This document shows, piece by piece, positions 1 to 11,105 of a stretch of 64,000 nt of DNA. The notes below the pieces were generated by a model. The model was not told where the DNA came from and ran no database searches. It worked only from the letters and a program-made list of their open reading frames with translations. The stretch comes from Stramonita haemastoma (Eukaryota > Mollusca > Gastropoda > Neogastropoda > Muricidae): contig CM060342.1 of assembly GCA_030674155.1 (NCBI GenBank), forward strand, positions 8,351,975 to 8,415,974, read 5' to 3'. Each line of letters begins with the position of its first letter. The first letter of the stretch is position 1. The position numbers and the translations under genes are program-made.

Positions 1-426
1 TTTTTTTTTTGTCGTGTGTTTAGTGTGATCAGTTTTGCTTATTGGAATGAACTTGGTTTTTTTTTTCAGAGATTACCTTTTTTTGTTAATACTTCAACAG
101 GGAAAGGGAAATATAAAATGTATTTTGTTTAGGGGGTTGTTTGTTACACTTTGGTTTTTCTTTGAGTTTGGGGGTTGTTGGTTTTTGTGCTTTTTTGTTT
201 GTTTTCGGGTTTTTTTTTGTTTCTTTGGGTTTTTTTTGGGGGGGATGTTCGTTTTTTACCGTTATGACTTTGTTTGATTGATTGTTTTTGTTGTCATTTC
301 GCCTTTCGGAAGAGTAGACCAATCTTGCTAGTAAGAATGGATGACCACCCCTCCTCCCTCCCCCCCCCCTCTCCCCCAATATATAAATATACACGGATAT
401 ACATATAATATTTTTAAAAAACGTAT

Positions 427-572
427 GTATATGTATGTATGTATGTATTATGTATGTTTGTATGTATGTATGTATGTTTGTATGTAGTATGTATGTATTA
501 TATATATATATATATATATATAGATACATATATATATATATATTATTATTATATATATATATATATATATAC
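427..572 (+). repeat. GTAT and AT microsatellites
   Basis: GTATGTATGTAT runs, then (AT)n with ATT interruptions. The preceding 1-420 is T/G-rich with no gene seen, and about 580-700 may be a solo SINE tail (CTGAAGTCAGAATGTGG). Confidence 0.85.
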
Positions 573-713
573 ATATAACACCATCATGCAAACTGGTGTG
601 TGTTTAGACTCATCTCTGAAGTCAGAATGTGGAACCTTCATGGTGGGTAAAACGGTCGCATACGGAAAAAACTTACCATTAATGAGCTTTACCGAAGAAC
701 GAAAAAAACAACC

Positions 714-800
<87 letters not shown>
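714..800 (+). repeat. (AC)n microsatellite
   Basis: Over 40 uninterrupted dinucleotides. Confidence 0.98.
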
Positions 801-801
<1 letters not shown>

Positions 802-1149
802 GGATAGACAAACAAAACAAAAGGAAACAATTTTTAAAAAAAACAACCAGTTCGTCTTCCAGAAAAAAAAACAACCTTGAATGAACGGGAATTGTACACA
901 GACCTATCAAAACAGAGTCAAAGGTATAATCCCTTCCTATCTGTTTGTGTTGAATCTCATTATGATAATGAGTAGACTGCATAATCATCGTTTTTTTTTT
1001 TATTTGAGCTGTGTCTCCTTACAGACCTACAATTCATAGGGTTGTTTTTTTTCTTTGGTCCTTTGTGGGCAAATTTCGCCAGGGATGAAAAAGGGTTGAA
1101 CGTTCTTCTTTAAAAAGGAAAAAGAAACGAAAAAGAAAGAAAAGAAAAA

Positions 1150-1271
1150 GAAAAAAATAAATAGTAAAGTGTTCCATAAACCTATACGGTTGTTAAGGAG
1201 CAGGGTGTCAGAGACCTCAGCTTCTCTAAGGGCCAGTATATTAAAGGGCGGGCGGCCCCATCCCTGACCCT

Positions 1272-1275
<4 letters not shown>
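1150..1275 (-). mobile_element. SINE-C fragment
   Basis: SINE-C, sense orientation: head with tRNA-like TAGCTCAGTGGTCAGAGCACTCGCC, then 5S-like GTTAAGCANCATCGAGCGTGGTTACC and TGGATGGGTGACC, then CACCCAGCTGTAAATG, GCAGCGAGGGAGAGGAGATGGGCG, and a CATAGGTTATGGGACACC end. Only the last third is here, cut by a CT microsatellite. Confidence 0.65.
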
Positions 1276-1351
<76 letters not shown>

Positions 1352-1354
1352 CTC
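1270..1354 (+). repeat. (CT)n microsatellite
   Basis: About 40 units with one TT interruption. Confidence 0.97.
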
Positions 1355-1379
1355 ATTTATTATTGTTACATTCAGACAA

Positions 1380-1700
1380 CCATACGTTATGCATCCACAC
1401 TATGGGACATGGCCAGCAATAATTGGCTTCAATTATTTATAGCTAGGGTGCATAACGGCGCCATAAAGCTTATTCTAAACAAATCATCATCTTTAACAGT
1501 AGCTACCCATTCAGATACTAATTAATGAATATCTCTCTTCTTAAATCCAAGCTTCTTTTCAAAAAGGGAGTTTTCAAGCATAAAGCCTTGCACGGAAATG
1601 CTCCATCTTTATTAGGAAGCATCTTACCCAGTAAAAAAAAATTTTAGACTCTCTCATTATATTGATGAATCTTACCTCTACCTAAGATTATTTTATTTCA
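1380..1700 (+). mobile_element. LINE 3' coding remnant
   Basis: About 1525-1640 translates to INISLLKSKLLFKKGVFKHK and ALHGNAPSLLGSIL before a stop, resembling the final ORF2 segment of LINEs in which a short loop precedes an ALxGNAPS-type motif. Family not assigned. Confidence 0.45.
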
Positions 1701-1848
1701 ATGAAGCCTAGCATATTCTGGGGGGGGATCCATTAAAAAAAAAAAAGGACAGAAAGTAATATGAAAAAATGTAAAACACTCATTATTTTTTTTGTTGGGA
1801 TGAAGCACTGTGATGTAACATATCTCCTTCCCAAGATGTGTTGATATA

Positions 1849-1965
<117 letters not shown>

Positions 1966-2009
1966 CTGTCTCCGCCGTTGTCTGTTTGCCTCTCGCACAC
2001 ATCATTCAA

Positions 2010-2290
2010 GATCATTTTTGAAAAAGAACGATATATTCCAGATGTGGATTTAGATATTGTTCACGTGTTGCCATTTCGCATGTTACATTTCATGTTCTCT
2101 CACTGAATAACAACGTACATGTTACAAGGAATCCAACCAATGCAAAGCTTGTCCATTTCGTAAAACTCGTATCGAAAATGAACAACACTTTATGTTTGTC
2201 TGTCCTGTGTACGATAAATAAAGGCTTATGCTACATTTCTCAAGGAATCGAAGACTTCCTCTACACGTTTTGCTAAGAGCCACAACCCCT
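2010..2290 (+). mobile_element. LINE C-terminal Cys/His remnant
   Basis: Around 2118-2215 reads CYKESNQCKACPFRKTRIEN followed by EQHFMFVCPVY, the C-x2-C ... H-x4-C knuckle found near the end of LINE ORF2 proteins, then stops. Probably the same insertion as 1380-1700, split by a CT microsatellite. Confidence 0.5.
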
Positions 2291-2349
2291 ATCTACAGAT
2301 AGAATTGATCACAGTATTTGTTCTATACAATTACGGAAAGTAAAGAATA

Positions 2350-2645
2350 TTTCTTCTTTTTTTTCGAGGATAGTGGAATAAGCACTCGTGTGCTTTTTTT
2401 TACATCCAGTCCCCGTGTGCAAACGGTTTTGTAATTTTTTGTCATCCATTCCCACCAGCACACAATGATGAGGCTTTAACGCGTGTGCAAGATGTTCTGC
2501 GTGCGTTTGCACACGGGGCCTTGGTCTATGGTTTCATCAACAGGACTTGGGAGGTAGGGGGTGAGGGGGAGTTGGTAGGGATGTTATCTCCAGAGGAAAA
2601 ATTCCCATGAACGGGATGCGAACCCGAGTTCCCCTTCCCCGACAA
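2350..2645 (-). mobile_element. SINE-A copy (tRNA-derived)
   Basis: SINE-A in sense order: tRNA-like head (TAGCCTAGTGGTCAGAACATTGC ... GGTTCGATTCC as A and B boxes), body with GTTAACATCAGTGCTGACTCC, CCGAGGTCCCGTGTGCGAA and TGTGCCGGTGGGAACAGATG, and a 3' end CCTCGATATAAAAGAATAAA. This copy lacks most of the head. Confidence 0.8.
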
Positions 2646-2843
2646 GAAGTTTATCATGATCTGTAGTTCTGTGTAAATATGGCTACCTTTTGAAGGAAGG
2701 TAACGACACATCAGCGAACACATCAGATAGATAATAACTGCAGGGTTAATCTGACTGTGCGGTACTATAGGTTTTCAAATCAGTACCTTTGATATTGTCT
2801 CAGATCACAGTTGGTTTTGTTGGGGATTTTAGTGTGTTTTTAA

Positions 2844-2845
<2 letters not shown>

Positions 2846-2876
<31 letters not shown>
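2846..2876 (+). repeat. poly-G tract, about 31 bases
   Basis: Uninterrupted G run, followed by TAGCGTAGTAGTTAGAGCG, a small tRNA-like word. Confidence 0.95.
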
Positions 2877-2877
<1 letters not shown>

Positions 2878-2916
2878 AGCGTAGTAGTTAGAGCGTCGCG
2901 TTCATGATATATAAGG

Positions 2917-3320
2917 GGACGGGATAGCCTAGTGGTCAGAACATTGCTCTCGCAATTCGACGACCTGGGTTCGATTCCCGTTCGAGGGGATTTTCCTTCT
3001 GGAGTTAACATCAGTGCTGACCCCACTCCACCCAAAATTCCTACGGATGAGACTCTAAACCGAGGTCCTGTGTGCAAACGTTTGCAGCACATCTGGCACA
3101 CATGTTAACAGTCTCAGTTTCGGGAGAGTAGGCCATTGCGTGCCGGTAAGAACGGATGGACAATTTAAAAAGAAAAACAAGCAAAGAAACGCATGCACAC
3201 AGGTGTCGTGTTTAACACCATCCCTGAAGTTGGAATGCGGTTTCCTTAATTGGTGGTTGGAGGGGGGGGGGGGGGGGGGGGGCGTTTGCCTAACCTCGAA
3301 ACTCTAGCCGAGGAGGGGGG
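2917..3320 (+). mobile_element. SINE-A with extended tail
   Basis: Good A and B boxes. Instead of the ATAAAAGAATAAA end it continues into the alternative tail (CCATCCCTGAAGTYGGAATGCGG ... CTCTAGCCGAGG), interrupted by two poly-G runs. Confidence 0.8.
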
Positions 3321-3495
3321 GGGGGGGAGGGTATAGTTCACAGTAACATTGTCTTACCTTGCCTTGCTTACAGTTCAGTACTCTCCGGTTTCTCTGAAAC
3401 CAGTCCGAGTCGTGATAGTCAGAAGACATGGTGATTTTGAGGACAGTCTCCCTTACATTCACTGCCCTACCCAATTACAAAAGCGTGAACTTCTT

Positions 3496-3868
3496 GCTTC
3501 TTCTTCTTCTTCTTCTTCTTCTTCTTCTTCTTTTTCGCAATTCTTCTTCTTCTTCTTTTTCGCAATTCTTCTTCGCAATTCTTCTTCTTCTTCTTCTTCT
3601 TCTTCTTCTTCTTCTTCTTCTTCTTCTTCTTCTTCTTCTTCTTCTTCTCCTCTCCTCCTCCTCCTCCTCCTCCTCCTCCTCCTCTCCTCCTCCTCCTGCT
3701 TCTTCTTCTTCTTCTTCTTCTTCTTCTTCTGCTTCGCAATTGTTGTTGTTGTTCTTCTCTTTTTATTATATATATTTTTTTTCTTCTTCTTCTTCGCACT
3801 ACTTCTTCTTCTTCTTCTTTCTTCTTCTTCTTCTTCTTCTTCTTCTTCTTCTTCTTCTTCTTCTTTTC
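3496..3868 (+). repeat. TTC/TCC triplet tract
   Basis: A pyrimidine tract of about 370 bp made of (TTC)n, (TCC)n and (TTC)n blocks with short TCGCAA breaks. Its complement is GAA/GGA. Confidence 0.95.
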
Positions 3869-3869
3869 T

Positions 3870-4000
3870 TTGTTGAACGCTCAGACAACATCTACTGTTG
3901 TCTGTCATATGAGTGAAAATGCGCTACGCTGCCGTTAAGCGCCTGACAAATCAGGCCCAGCGCATCCGACTTCGGCGTGGGAGAGAATGGTTATTTTGTG
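3870..4000 (+). repeat. microsatellite-associated repeat, copy 1
   Basis: GAACGCTCAGACAACATCTACTG, then GCCGTTAAGCGCCTGACAAATCAGG and CGACTTCGGCGTGGGAGAGAA. It begins right at the end of a TTC tract and ends at a poly-G tract. Confidence 0.75.
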
Positions 4001-4020
4001 TCTTTCTGGAAAAAAAGGGA

Positions 4021-4137
4021 GGGGGGGGGGGGGGGGGAGGAGAATGTCCAAGAAGGCAGAAATAGATGAGAAGGAGGTGACAAGAAGAAAAGGAATAAGA
4101 CAGAGACACAGAGGGGGATAGTGGGGGTGGTGGTGGC

Positions 4138-4198
<61 letters not shown>
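4021..4198 (+). repeat. poly-G and (GT)n tracts
   Basis: G run at 4021-4037, then GGTGGTGGC and (GT)n from 4139. Confidence 0.93.
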
Positions 4199-4639
4199 TT
4201 TGGAGGGGGAGGTGTAGCACGGTTGCATACGCAAAATCTCACCATTGGTGAACCTCGGAGCTCTAGCCGAGGTGAAAAAAAACAAACAAACAAACAAAAA
4301 AACAGCAAACTAACAAAGATTCTAGTATGGGCCAAGTGACCAGATTTTATTTATTTTTTATTTTATTTATTATTATTATTATTATTTTTTTTTTTTTTTT
4401 TTTTTTGGGGGGGGGGTCCTCGGCTAGAACTCCGAGGTACACTGGTGATGAGATTTTGGGTATGCTACCTTTCTTGCCCACCTTTAAGGTAGCTGCAGTC
4501 CGACTTCGGGGAAACCAGAATATTTTAAAAAAAAAAAAAAAAAGAGAGAAAGCCAGACCTTTCAAAATGCATATGGTTTGACAACGAAATAGACCTATCT
4601 CGTAGTCACCATTTGACAGTTCGGACACACTCTAAGAAG

Positions 4640-5045
4640 AAAGGTGGCAGGATGGTAAGACGTTCTCCTGCTTAACAATCAAGTAAACTGTGAAGTTCTG
4701 GGTTCGATTCCCACCCAGCCTTGCCCTGTCTTCCAAGTTTGCCGAAAAAAAAAATGAACTGAATGTTTAAGTCGTTTGGATGAGACTGAAACCCGAGGCC
4801 CCGTGTAAGAATGCACGCAGAACATCTTGCGCACACGTTAAAAACCCGTTCCACCTTTCAAAAGAGTAGGCCATTTCGAGCCGACAAGAACGGATGATAA
4901 AACTCTTTAAAAACGCAATACACACAGGTGTCGTGTGTAGACACCATCACTAAAGTCGGAATGCGCTACCTAAATGGTGTGGGGGGAGGGGGGGTCTGCA
5001 TACGCAAAAAATCTCGTAGTTTGGTGAACCTCGCCGAAAAGGAAG
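4640..5045 (+). mobile_element. SINE with a different tRNA-like head on a SINE-A body
   Basis: The head reads GGTGGCAGGATGGTAAGACGTTCTC ... GGTTCGATTCCC, unlike SINE-A, but the body and the alternative AATGCGCTACC tail are shared. Evidence for head exchange. Confidence 0.7.
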
Positions 5046-5239
5046 AAAAAAAATGTACGCCCTGGATACATAGTTTTCACAGTACAGAAAACACGATTAA
5101 GGTTGAAAATTAATGTGAATTCTACGTGACTGTGCAAATGCAGAAACCAAGAATCCAACGTCAGTGTGCCTATCTAGAACGGAAGCAAACACGATGTCTT
5201 TGGCCATACAATCATTGTGCCATTCATTCATTTATTTAT

Positions 5240-5581
5240 TTATTTTAAATCGAGGATAGTGGAATACGCACTCATGTTCCTTTTTTACATCCAGTCCCTG
5301 TGTGTGTGCAGTTTTGTCAATGTTGTCATTTGTTTCCACCGGCACACAATGCCCTACTCTTTCAAAAAGCGGAACAGGATTTAACGCGTAGGCCTACACA
5401 AGATGCTCTGCGTGCGTTCGCGCACGGGGCCTCGGTTTATAGTCTCATCTGAAGGACTTATGGGTAGAGTGGAGTCTGTACTGATGTTAACCCTAGGGGT
5501 AAAATCCCCTTGAACGGGATTCGAACCCGGATCGTCAGATTGCGAGCGCAATGTTCTAACCACTTGGCTATCCTGTCCCCA
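5240..5581 (-). mobile_element. SINE-A copy, near full length
   Basis: Complete from the CGAGGATAGTGG tail to the head ending at TATCCTGTCCCC; internal body intact. Confidence 0.85.
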
Positions 5582-5644
5582 CAAGAGCTAACAGAGGGGT
5601 TGGGGTTTTTTGTTTGTTTTTTGTAGGTGTTTTTTTTTTTCTTC

Positions 5645-5775
5645 TTCCGTTTTTCCTCAGCTAGAGCTCTAAGGTTCATCAACAGTAAGATTTTGCGCAG
5701 ACGACTGGGTTATTTCCCCTCAGGTAGCAGTATTCTGACTTCGGGGATGGTGTCTAAACATGACACTTGCGTGTG
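5645..5775 (-). repeat. alternative SINE tail, solo
   Basis: CCTCAGCTAGAGCTCTAAGG through GACTTCGGGGATGGTGTCTAAACATGACAC without an attached head, ended by GT and poly-G runs. Confidence 0.65.
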
Positions 5776-5837
5776 TGTGTGTGGGGGGGGGGGGGGGGCG
5801 TGCGTGTGTGTTTAAATGTTGTCATCTGTTCCTCACT

Positions 5838-6672
5838 CACTCACTCACTCAGTCCCATGTCCCAAAGGACGTAGGGGGGACATGAGAGAAGACGCAACGG
5901 AGATCTTTTTCCATGCTTCACGATCCTGTGTGGCTAGTAGGAGGTGTTGCAGGCGTTGGGCGGTCCAGTCTTTGATGTTGTCAACCCATGATTTCTTTTG
6001 GCGGCCTCTTCTTCTCTTGCCCTCGACTGTTCCTTGCAGGATGGTTTTTGCTAGGGTGTTGTGTCTTGTGGTGTGACCAAACCACATCAGCTTTCTCCTC
6101 TATGGTGGAGAGCAAAGGCTCTTGGGGGCCCACACGCTTTTTGATTTCTTCTTTCACATAGTTATTGGTCTTGTGTTCTTTGTATGATATTTTGAGGAGT
6201 CTTCTGTGGCACTTGTTCTCGAATGCTTGGATTCTCCTCTCTAACTCTGCTGTCAGAGTCCATGATTCACAGCCATATAGGAGGATAGATAGCCTATCAC
6301 GAGGGATTTGTAGAGGTGGTATTTGGTACAGAAGCTGATGTTGTTGCTTCTGATGATCCTCTCGAGTCTGACTAGAGCAGATGTTGCTGTTGCAATGCGA
6401 GCTTTCACTTCATTGTTTGATGTGCCATCTTTTGTTAGGATGGAGCCTAAGTATTTGAATTGGCTCACCTCTTCTAGTGTTTCTCCATTCATCTTTATTT
6501 CCGTGCTGTCATTACTCGCGCTGTTGACCATGATCTTCGATTTCTCTGTACTGACCTTCATGCCATATGCGCTCGCTCGATCTGTTAGACTGTCTGTGAG
6601 GATTTGCAGTTCTTGTTTGCTGCTTCCCATGAGGTCAATGTCATCTGCAAATCTGAGGTTGCAAAGGGGTCT
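5838..6672 (-). mobile_element. non-LTR retrotransposon fragment, RT C-terminal part
   Basis: On the minus strand, FADDIDLMGSS (RT catalytic motif in FADD form, about 6660-6625) is followed by EKSKIMVN, MNGETLEEVSQFKYLGS and RIATATSALVRLE, all typical of LINE RT palm and thumb. After frame breaks near 6090-6250 it ends with WFGHTTRH, TILQGTVEGKRRRGRQKKSW. It is truncated 5' at about 6672, where a SINE begins. Dead copy. Confidence 0.88.
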
Positions 6673-6945
6673 TCACCAATCTGTTCCTACCAGCACAAAA
6701 TCGCCTACTGTACCAAAAGGCGGAGGGTTTTTTTAACATGTACACAAGTATGTTCTGCGTGCGTTTGAACACAAGGGTCTCAGGTTATGTCTCATCTGAA
6801 AGACTTTCGGGGGGAGTGGAATCGGAACTGACGTTCACTCCTAGAGGAAAAAACAGTCCCCTTGAATGGGTGTCTCGGTGGTGGCTCGAACCCAGGCCCT
6901 CAGATCACGAGTTCAATGATCTAACCACTAGGCTATCCTGGTTCC
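6673..6945 (-). mobile_element. SINE-A copy abutting a LINE fragment
   Basis: Body and head are present. Its 3' side meets the truncated 5' end of the minus-strand LINE at about 6672, so one element inserted into or truncated the other. Confidence 0.75.
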
Positions 6946-7208
6946 CTTCCCCCCCCCCCCTCGGAAAGAAATGATAGAGTGTGTTATTGGAAACAGTATT
7001 TTCTTTAGATACTAACTCCCTGAAGTCGAAATGCGGCTACGTAAATGGTGGGGTGGGGGTGGGGGGGGGAACGGTCGAATATGCAAAAAATCTCCAGAAC
7101 TATGGTGTACTGAAAAGATATAGCCATCTCTCTCCTGTCTAGTGTCTAAACAGAGATGTGTAGTATATATGTACATGCACGTGTGTGCGTGCGTGCATGC
7201 GTGCGTGC

Positions 7209-7219
7209 GCGCGCGGACA

Positions 7220-7279
<60 letters not shown>
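7209..7279 (+). repeat. (AC)n microsatellite
   Basis: Preceded by alternating GCGTGCATGCGTGCGTGCGC purine-pyrimidine sequence. Confidence 0.96.
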
Positions 7280-7281
<2 letters not shown>

Positions 7282-7307
7282 TAGCAAAGTAGGGCTACAG
7301 TTCCTCT

Positions 7308-7440
7308 CTCTCGAACGTTCAGACAGCAATTCTTGTTGTCTCGTCACATGAGCCGAAAATGCGCTGTGTTGCCGTTAAGCGCCTGACAAATCAGGCCCAG
7401 CGTATCCGACTTCGGCGTGGGAGAGAATTGTTATCTTTAA
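7308..7440 (+). repeat. microsatellite-associated repeat, copy 2
   Basis: Same unit as at 3.9 kb, here between a CA tract plus CTCTCTCTC and a poly-G/CT tract. Confidence 0.75.
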
Positions 7441-7477
7441 AGTCTTTCTTTGGGGCGGGGGGGGGGGGGGGGGATCT

Positions 7478-7606
<129 letters not shown>

Positions 7607-7607
7607 G

Positions 7608-7695
7608 CTGAATGGTGCTTGAATATTGAGATTAGACATGTTTTATTGGTTTAAGCAATTATAGACAAACAGAAAGGTGACTAAAATGGAGGGGA
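7608..7695 (+). repeat. 85-bp direct repeat, left copy
   Basis: GGTGCTTGAATATTGAGATTAG through GTGACTAAAATGGAGG; repeated almost exactly at 9080. Confidence 0.8.
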
Positions 7696-7732
7696 GAGAG
7701 AGAGACAGACAGACAGAGAGACAGAGAGAGAG

Positions 7733-8080
7733 AGGGCGGATAGCCTAGTGGTCAGAACATTGCGCTGGCAATTTGAAGACCCGGGTTCGAGTCCGGTCGA
7801 GGAAATTTTCTTCCTGGAGTTAACATCAGTGCTGACTCCACTCTCCCCAAAAGTCCTTCGGATGAGACTTTAAACCGAGGTCCCGTGTGCGAACGCACGC
7901 AGAACATCTTGCGCACACGTTAAATCCTGTTCCGCTTTTCGTAAGAGTAGGCCATCGTGTGCCGGTGGGAACAGATGACAATATTTACAAAACTGCATAC
8001 ACACGGGGACCGGATGAAAAAAAGCACATGATTGCTTATTCTGTTATCCTCGATATAAAAGAATAAATAAATAAATAAAT
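7733..8080 (+). mobile_element. SINE-A copy, full length
   Basis: Best-preserved plus-strand copy, with clear A and B boxes and a GATATAAAAGAATAAATAAATAAA tail end, immediately followed by a CT microsatellite. Confidence 0.87.
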
Positions 8081-8082
8081 AA

Positions 8083-8084
<2 letters not shown>

Positions 8085-8178
<94 letters not shown>

Positions 8179-8182
8179 TCTC
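8085..8182 (+). repeat. (CT)n microsatellite
   Basis: Follows the SINE-A 3' end directly. Confidence 0.96.
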
Positions 8183-8435
8183 TTCCCCTTTCTTCCCCTC
8201 TCTTGTTCTCTTGTTATCTTTTAAATCTTTCTTTCTAGGGGGGAGGGGGGTGTAGAAGAATGGACCAAGACGGGAAGGAAGGGACAGTAAGAAAGGAAAA
8301 AACAACAACTAGGCAGAGAACAAAGAGAGTGATAGAAAAGAGGGTATTTCTAGCACAAATATTTCCAAAAGGTGGGGATGCTATTTATACTGACAGGACC
8401 CCGGCATTCCCACAGGGGAAAAGCTTCAACACCAC

Positions 8436-8436
<1 letters not shown>

Positions 8437-8512
<76 letters not shown>

Positions 8513-8765
8513 CAACATAGGCTAATCCTAGTGAGATAGCAATATAGGCCTAATCCTTTTTCTGTTTTTGTTTGGTTGGTTTTGCTTTTAATAGTAGTTT
8601 TAAAAAATCTTCCAGGCCCTTCACACATACAGAGAGAGAGGGGGGGAGAGAAAGGGGGGGGGGGGGAGAGGGAGCCAGGGAGAGAGAGAAGAGGGGGGGG
8701 AGAGAGAGGAGAGGGGAGAGAGGGGGGAGATGGAGGGGGGGAGAGAGACAGACAGACAGACAGAC
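8437..8765 (+). repeat. (GA)n and G-rich purine tracts
   Basis: (GA)n to 8512, unique DNA, then a GAG/GGG purine block from 8628 and (CAGA)n to 8765. Confidence 0.94.
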
Positions 8766-9077
8766 ATAATTTATTCTCCACTCATAGTCACACTTTTTAA
8801 CCCTATCTCATAACAGACACTTCAAAGTGTATTCTCACCTCACAAGAACTTTACACACACCTATCAAAGAATTTTAGTAGATTTACCCCCCCCCCCCCCC
8901 CCCCTCCCCTCACTCGCTGACCCCGGCTTGACCTTACCCCTGACCTCCTCGTTCTTCTCAACGTGTATAGTGCAAGAGACACGTAGAGGAGTGAAAAGAG
9001 AAAACACGTAAGGTGCCTGTGGGAAATTTCTCATCTGTTCAAAGTGCAGAAGATTTTGACAGTGATTCGTCTTGGAC

Positions 9078-9162
9078 AGTGCTTGAATATTGAGATTAGA
9101 CATGTTTTATTGGGTTTAAGCAATTATAGACAAACAGAAAAGTGACTAAAAATGGAGGAAAT
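9078..9162 (+). repeat. 85-bp direct repeat, right copy
   Basis: Matches the 7.6 kb copy with two single-base insertions; separated from it by about 1.4 kb of SINE and microsatellite DNA. Confidence 0.8.
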
Positions 9163-9339
9163 TGTGAGTTTAGGTTAACATTAGAATGGAAGACGGGGGA
9201 AAAGACCCCCAAAACTTGGTTAACTTACGAATACATAAAAAAGAAAGACATGTTTTTGTGTGTAATTCCTGAATGAATAAATAAACCAAATGGGGGGGAG
9301 GGGGGGGGGGGGGGGGTGTGTAACGTGCTTACATCTCTG

Positions 9340-9411
9340 CCGCAATAAAATGGGTTTGGGCCCATAAACTTTCCCCCCATCCATAGACCATGAGTGGTGG
9401 TCTGGGTGCTA

Positions 9412-9442
<31 letters not shown>

Positions 9443-9690
9443 CGTGTGTTACACATCATTATTTAGCGCATGTAAAAGAACCCACGGCAACAAGAGGGTT
9501 GTCCCTGGCAAAAATTATGTAGAAAAAAAGCCACTCTGGTACGGAAACAAAAATACAATGCAGACAGAGAAAAGAAAAAAGAAAAAAAGGTGGTGTTGAC
9601 TTGTGGTGAGGCTCTCCCCGGTGAGAGCAGCCCGAATTTCATCCAGAGAAATCTGCTGTGACATAAAGTGGTATAATAATGATGAAAAAA
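9340..9690 (+). mobile_element. SINE-D copy
   Basis: SINE-D sense: head TGGTCTAGAGGTAACGT..GTTCGATT, body CTAGTCTTTCGGATGAGACGATAAACCGAGG, TACACATCATTATTTAGCG, CACGGCAACAAGAGGGTTG, end GAGAGCAGCCCGAATTTCA and GACATAAAGTGGTATAA. Head absent here. Confidence 0.8.
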
Positions 9691-9814
9691 AAAAGTGCTT
9701 AGACTCTGGTTTAGCGCGATAATGAAAAGTGCTGGGTGGAACAACCCTTAAACATTTGCCTTTTTATTTTTGTTTTTTAGAATGTTCTTTGTCAACTTTA
9801 GTCAATGGGTTCCT

Positions 9815-10112
9815 TACAGTTTAGGTAAGGTCCCATAGCCTATGTGGTCGTAAAGGAGCGAGGCATCAGAGACCTCAGCTTCTCTAGGGGCCAGCGTATT
9901 GAGGGCGGGCGCCCATCTCCTCTCCCTCGCTGCTTTACCTTCCCGACCCTGCAGAGGGCAGGTACTCATTTACAGCTGGGTGAACTGGGAGACTGGTACT
10001 GAAGCCAAAGTGCACAAACGGTCACCCATCCAGTTGGTAACCACGCTCGATGGTGCTTAACCTTGGCTGGGAGAGAAAGCGAGTGCTAAGACCACTGAGC
10101 TACCCCGTAAAA
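9815..10112 (-). mobile_element. SINE-C copy, full length
   Basis: From GGTCCCATAGCCTATGTGG to GAGCTACCCCGTA; both the 5S-like and tRNA-like head parts are clear in the reverse complement. Confidence 0.85.
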
Positions 10113-10639
10113 ACCTGACGTTGATTCTTTTGGTCTTGTGGACTTGATATCTCAATCTGAAGTTGTGGACTAGACAAAAGGGGACGTAGTTTATCCATGC
10201 TGCATGAAAGAAAGGAGGTAACCTCCCTTTTAAGGTGAGGAACAAGAGTCCTAAGCAGCTTGTTCCAAAAAAAAAATTCAGTGTGTACGATTTCTTTAAC
10301 AAGGGATTGAGGGTATAGGTATAACCTGTCTTTGTCCAAGTGCAGGGGATGTTTGCTTTACTACCTCAAAAGGCCTGTTGACTACTGGAGTGACAACACA
10401 CACATTTATTCACACTAACTTGTGCCTTTGTTCAAAAATAAGTAAATAAAAATAAAAATTAAAAAAACAACAAAACCCCCCCAAACATTGCGCCTTTGTT
10501 TTTGAACTTTATCTGGCCGAGTTTTCACACTTAATCAAATAAAGACGTTGCCCTCTTAGACAGAATGCTAAAAGCTCACATGTGCCTTCGTATGACTTAG
10601 TCACTGACCCAAAAATAATTAAGAAATGAAACTACCCTT

Positions 10640-10640
10640 A

Positions 10641-10686
<46 letters not shown>

Positions 10687-10707
10687 GATAGATAATATGA
10701 TAGATAT

Positions 10708-10750
<43 letters not shown>

Positions 10751-10775
10751 TAGATATATATAGATAGATAGATAT

Positions 10776-10820
<45 letters not shown>

Positions 10821-10882
10821 GAAGAGAGTGAGAGAGAGAGGAGAGAGAGAGAGGAGGAGGGGGAGAGAGAGGAGAGAGAGGA
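10640..10882 (+). repeat. AT, GATA and GA compound microsatellite
   Basis: (AT)n to 10683, (TAGA)n to about 10780, (GA)n with GG breaks. Confidence 0.95.
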
Positions 10883-10984
10883 TTCATCAAAAAGCTGAAG
10901 ATGTGAACTTAACTGGGATCATCATAGTTTATGACCATGTGTCATTTTTTCACCGATTTTGACTCTTTACCATGTTAGTCATAA

Positions 10985-11105
10985 GTGTCAATAAAACTTA
11001 AAATCTACCATCTTAAGACCCATTGAACTCCCATACAAATGCATCTTGACCCACTGCCATCTTAAGACGCCATTGAACTCCCGTACAAATGCATCTTGAA
11101 GAGGA
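10985..11105 (+). repeat. 49-bp tandem duplication
   Basis: CCATCTTAAGACNCCATTGAACTCC at 11008 and at 11057, followed in each by CATACAAATGCATCTTGA-like sequence. Confidence 0.8.

Noticed and set aside
439..830. ORFs rich in Thr-His, Cys-Val, Arg-Glu or Leu-Ser at many microsatellites
   Set aside because: Pure translations of AC or CT tracts; no initiation context or conserved domain.
2917..3010. tRNA genes at the A/B-box motifs
   Set aside because: The heads recur with long SINE bodies and do not fold into complete cloverleaves by eye; they are SINE promoters.
3428..3916. Overlapping ORFs of poly-Ser, poly-Leu, poly-Glu and poly-Lys
   Set aside because: Shadows of the TTC/TCC tract in different frames.
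6323..6736. Plus-strand ORF of 137 codons
   Set aside because: Antisense of the LINE reverse transcriptase fragment.
7608..9162. LTR retrotransposon bounded by the 85-bp direct repeats
   Set aside because: No TG..CA ends, primer-binding site or polyprotein between them.
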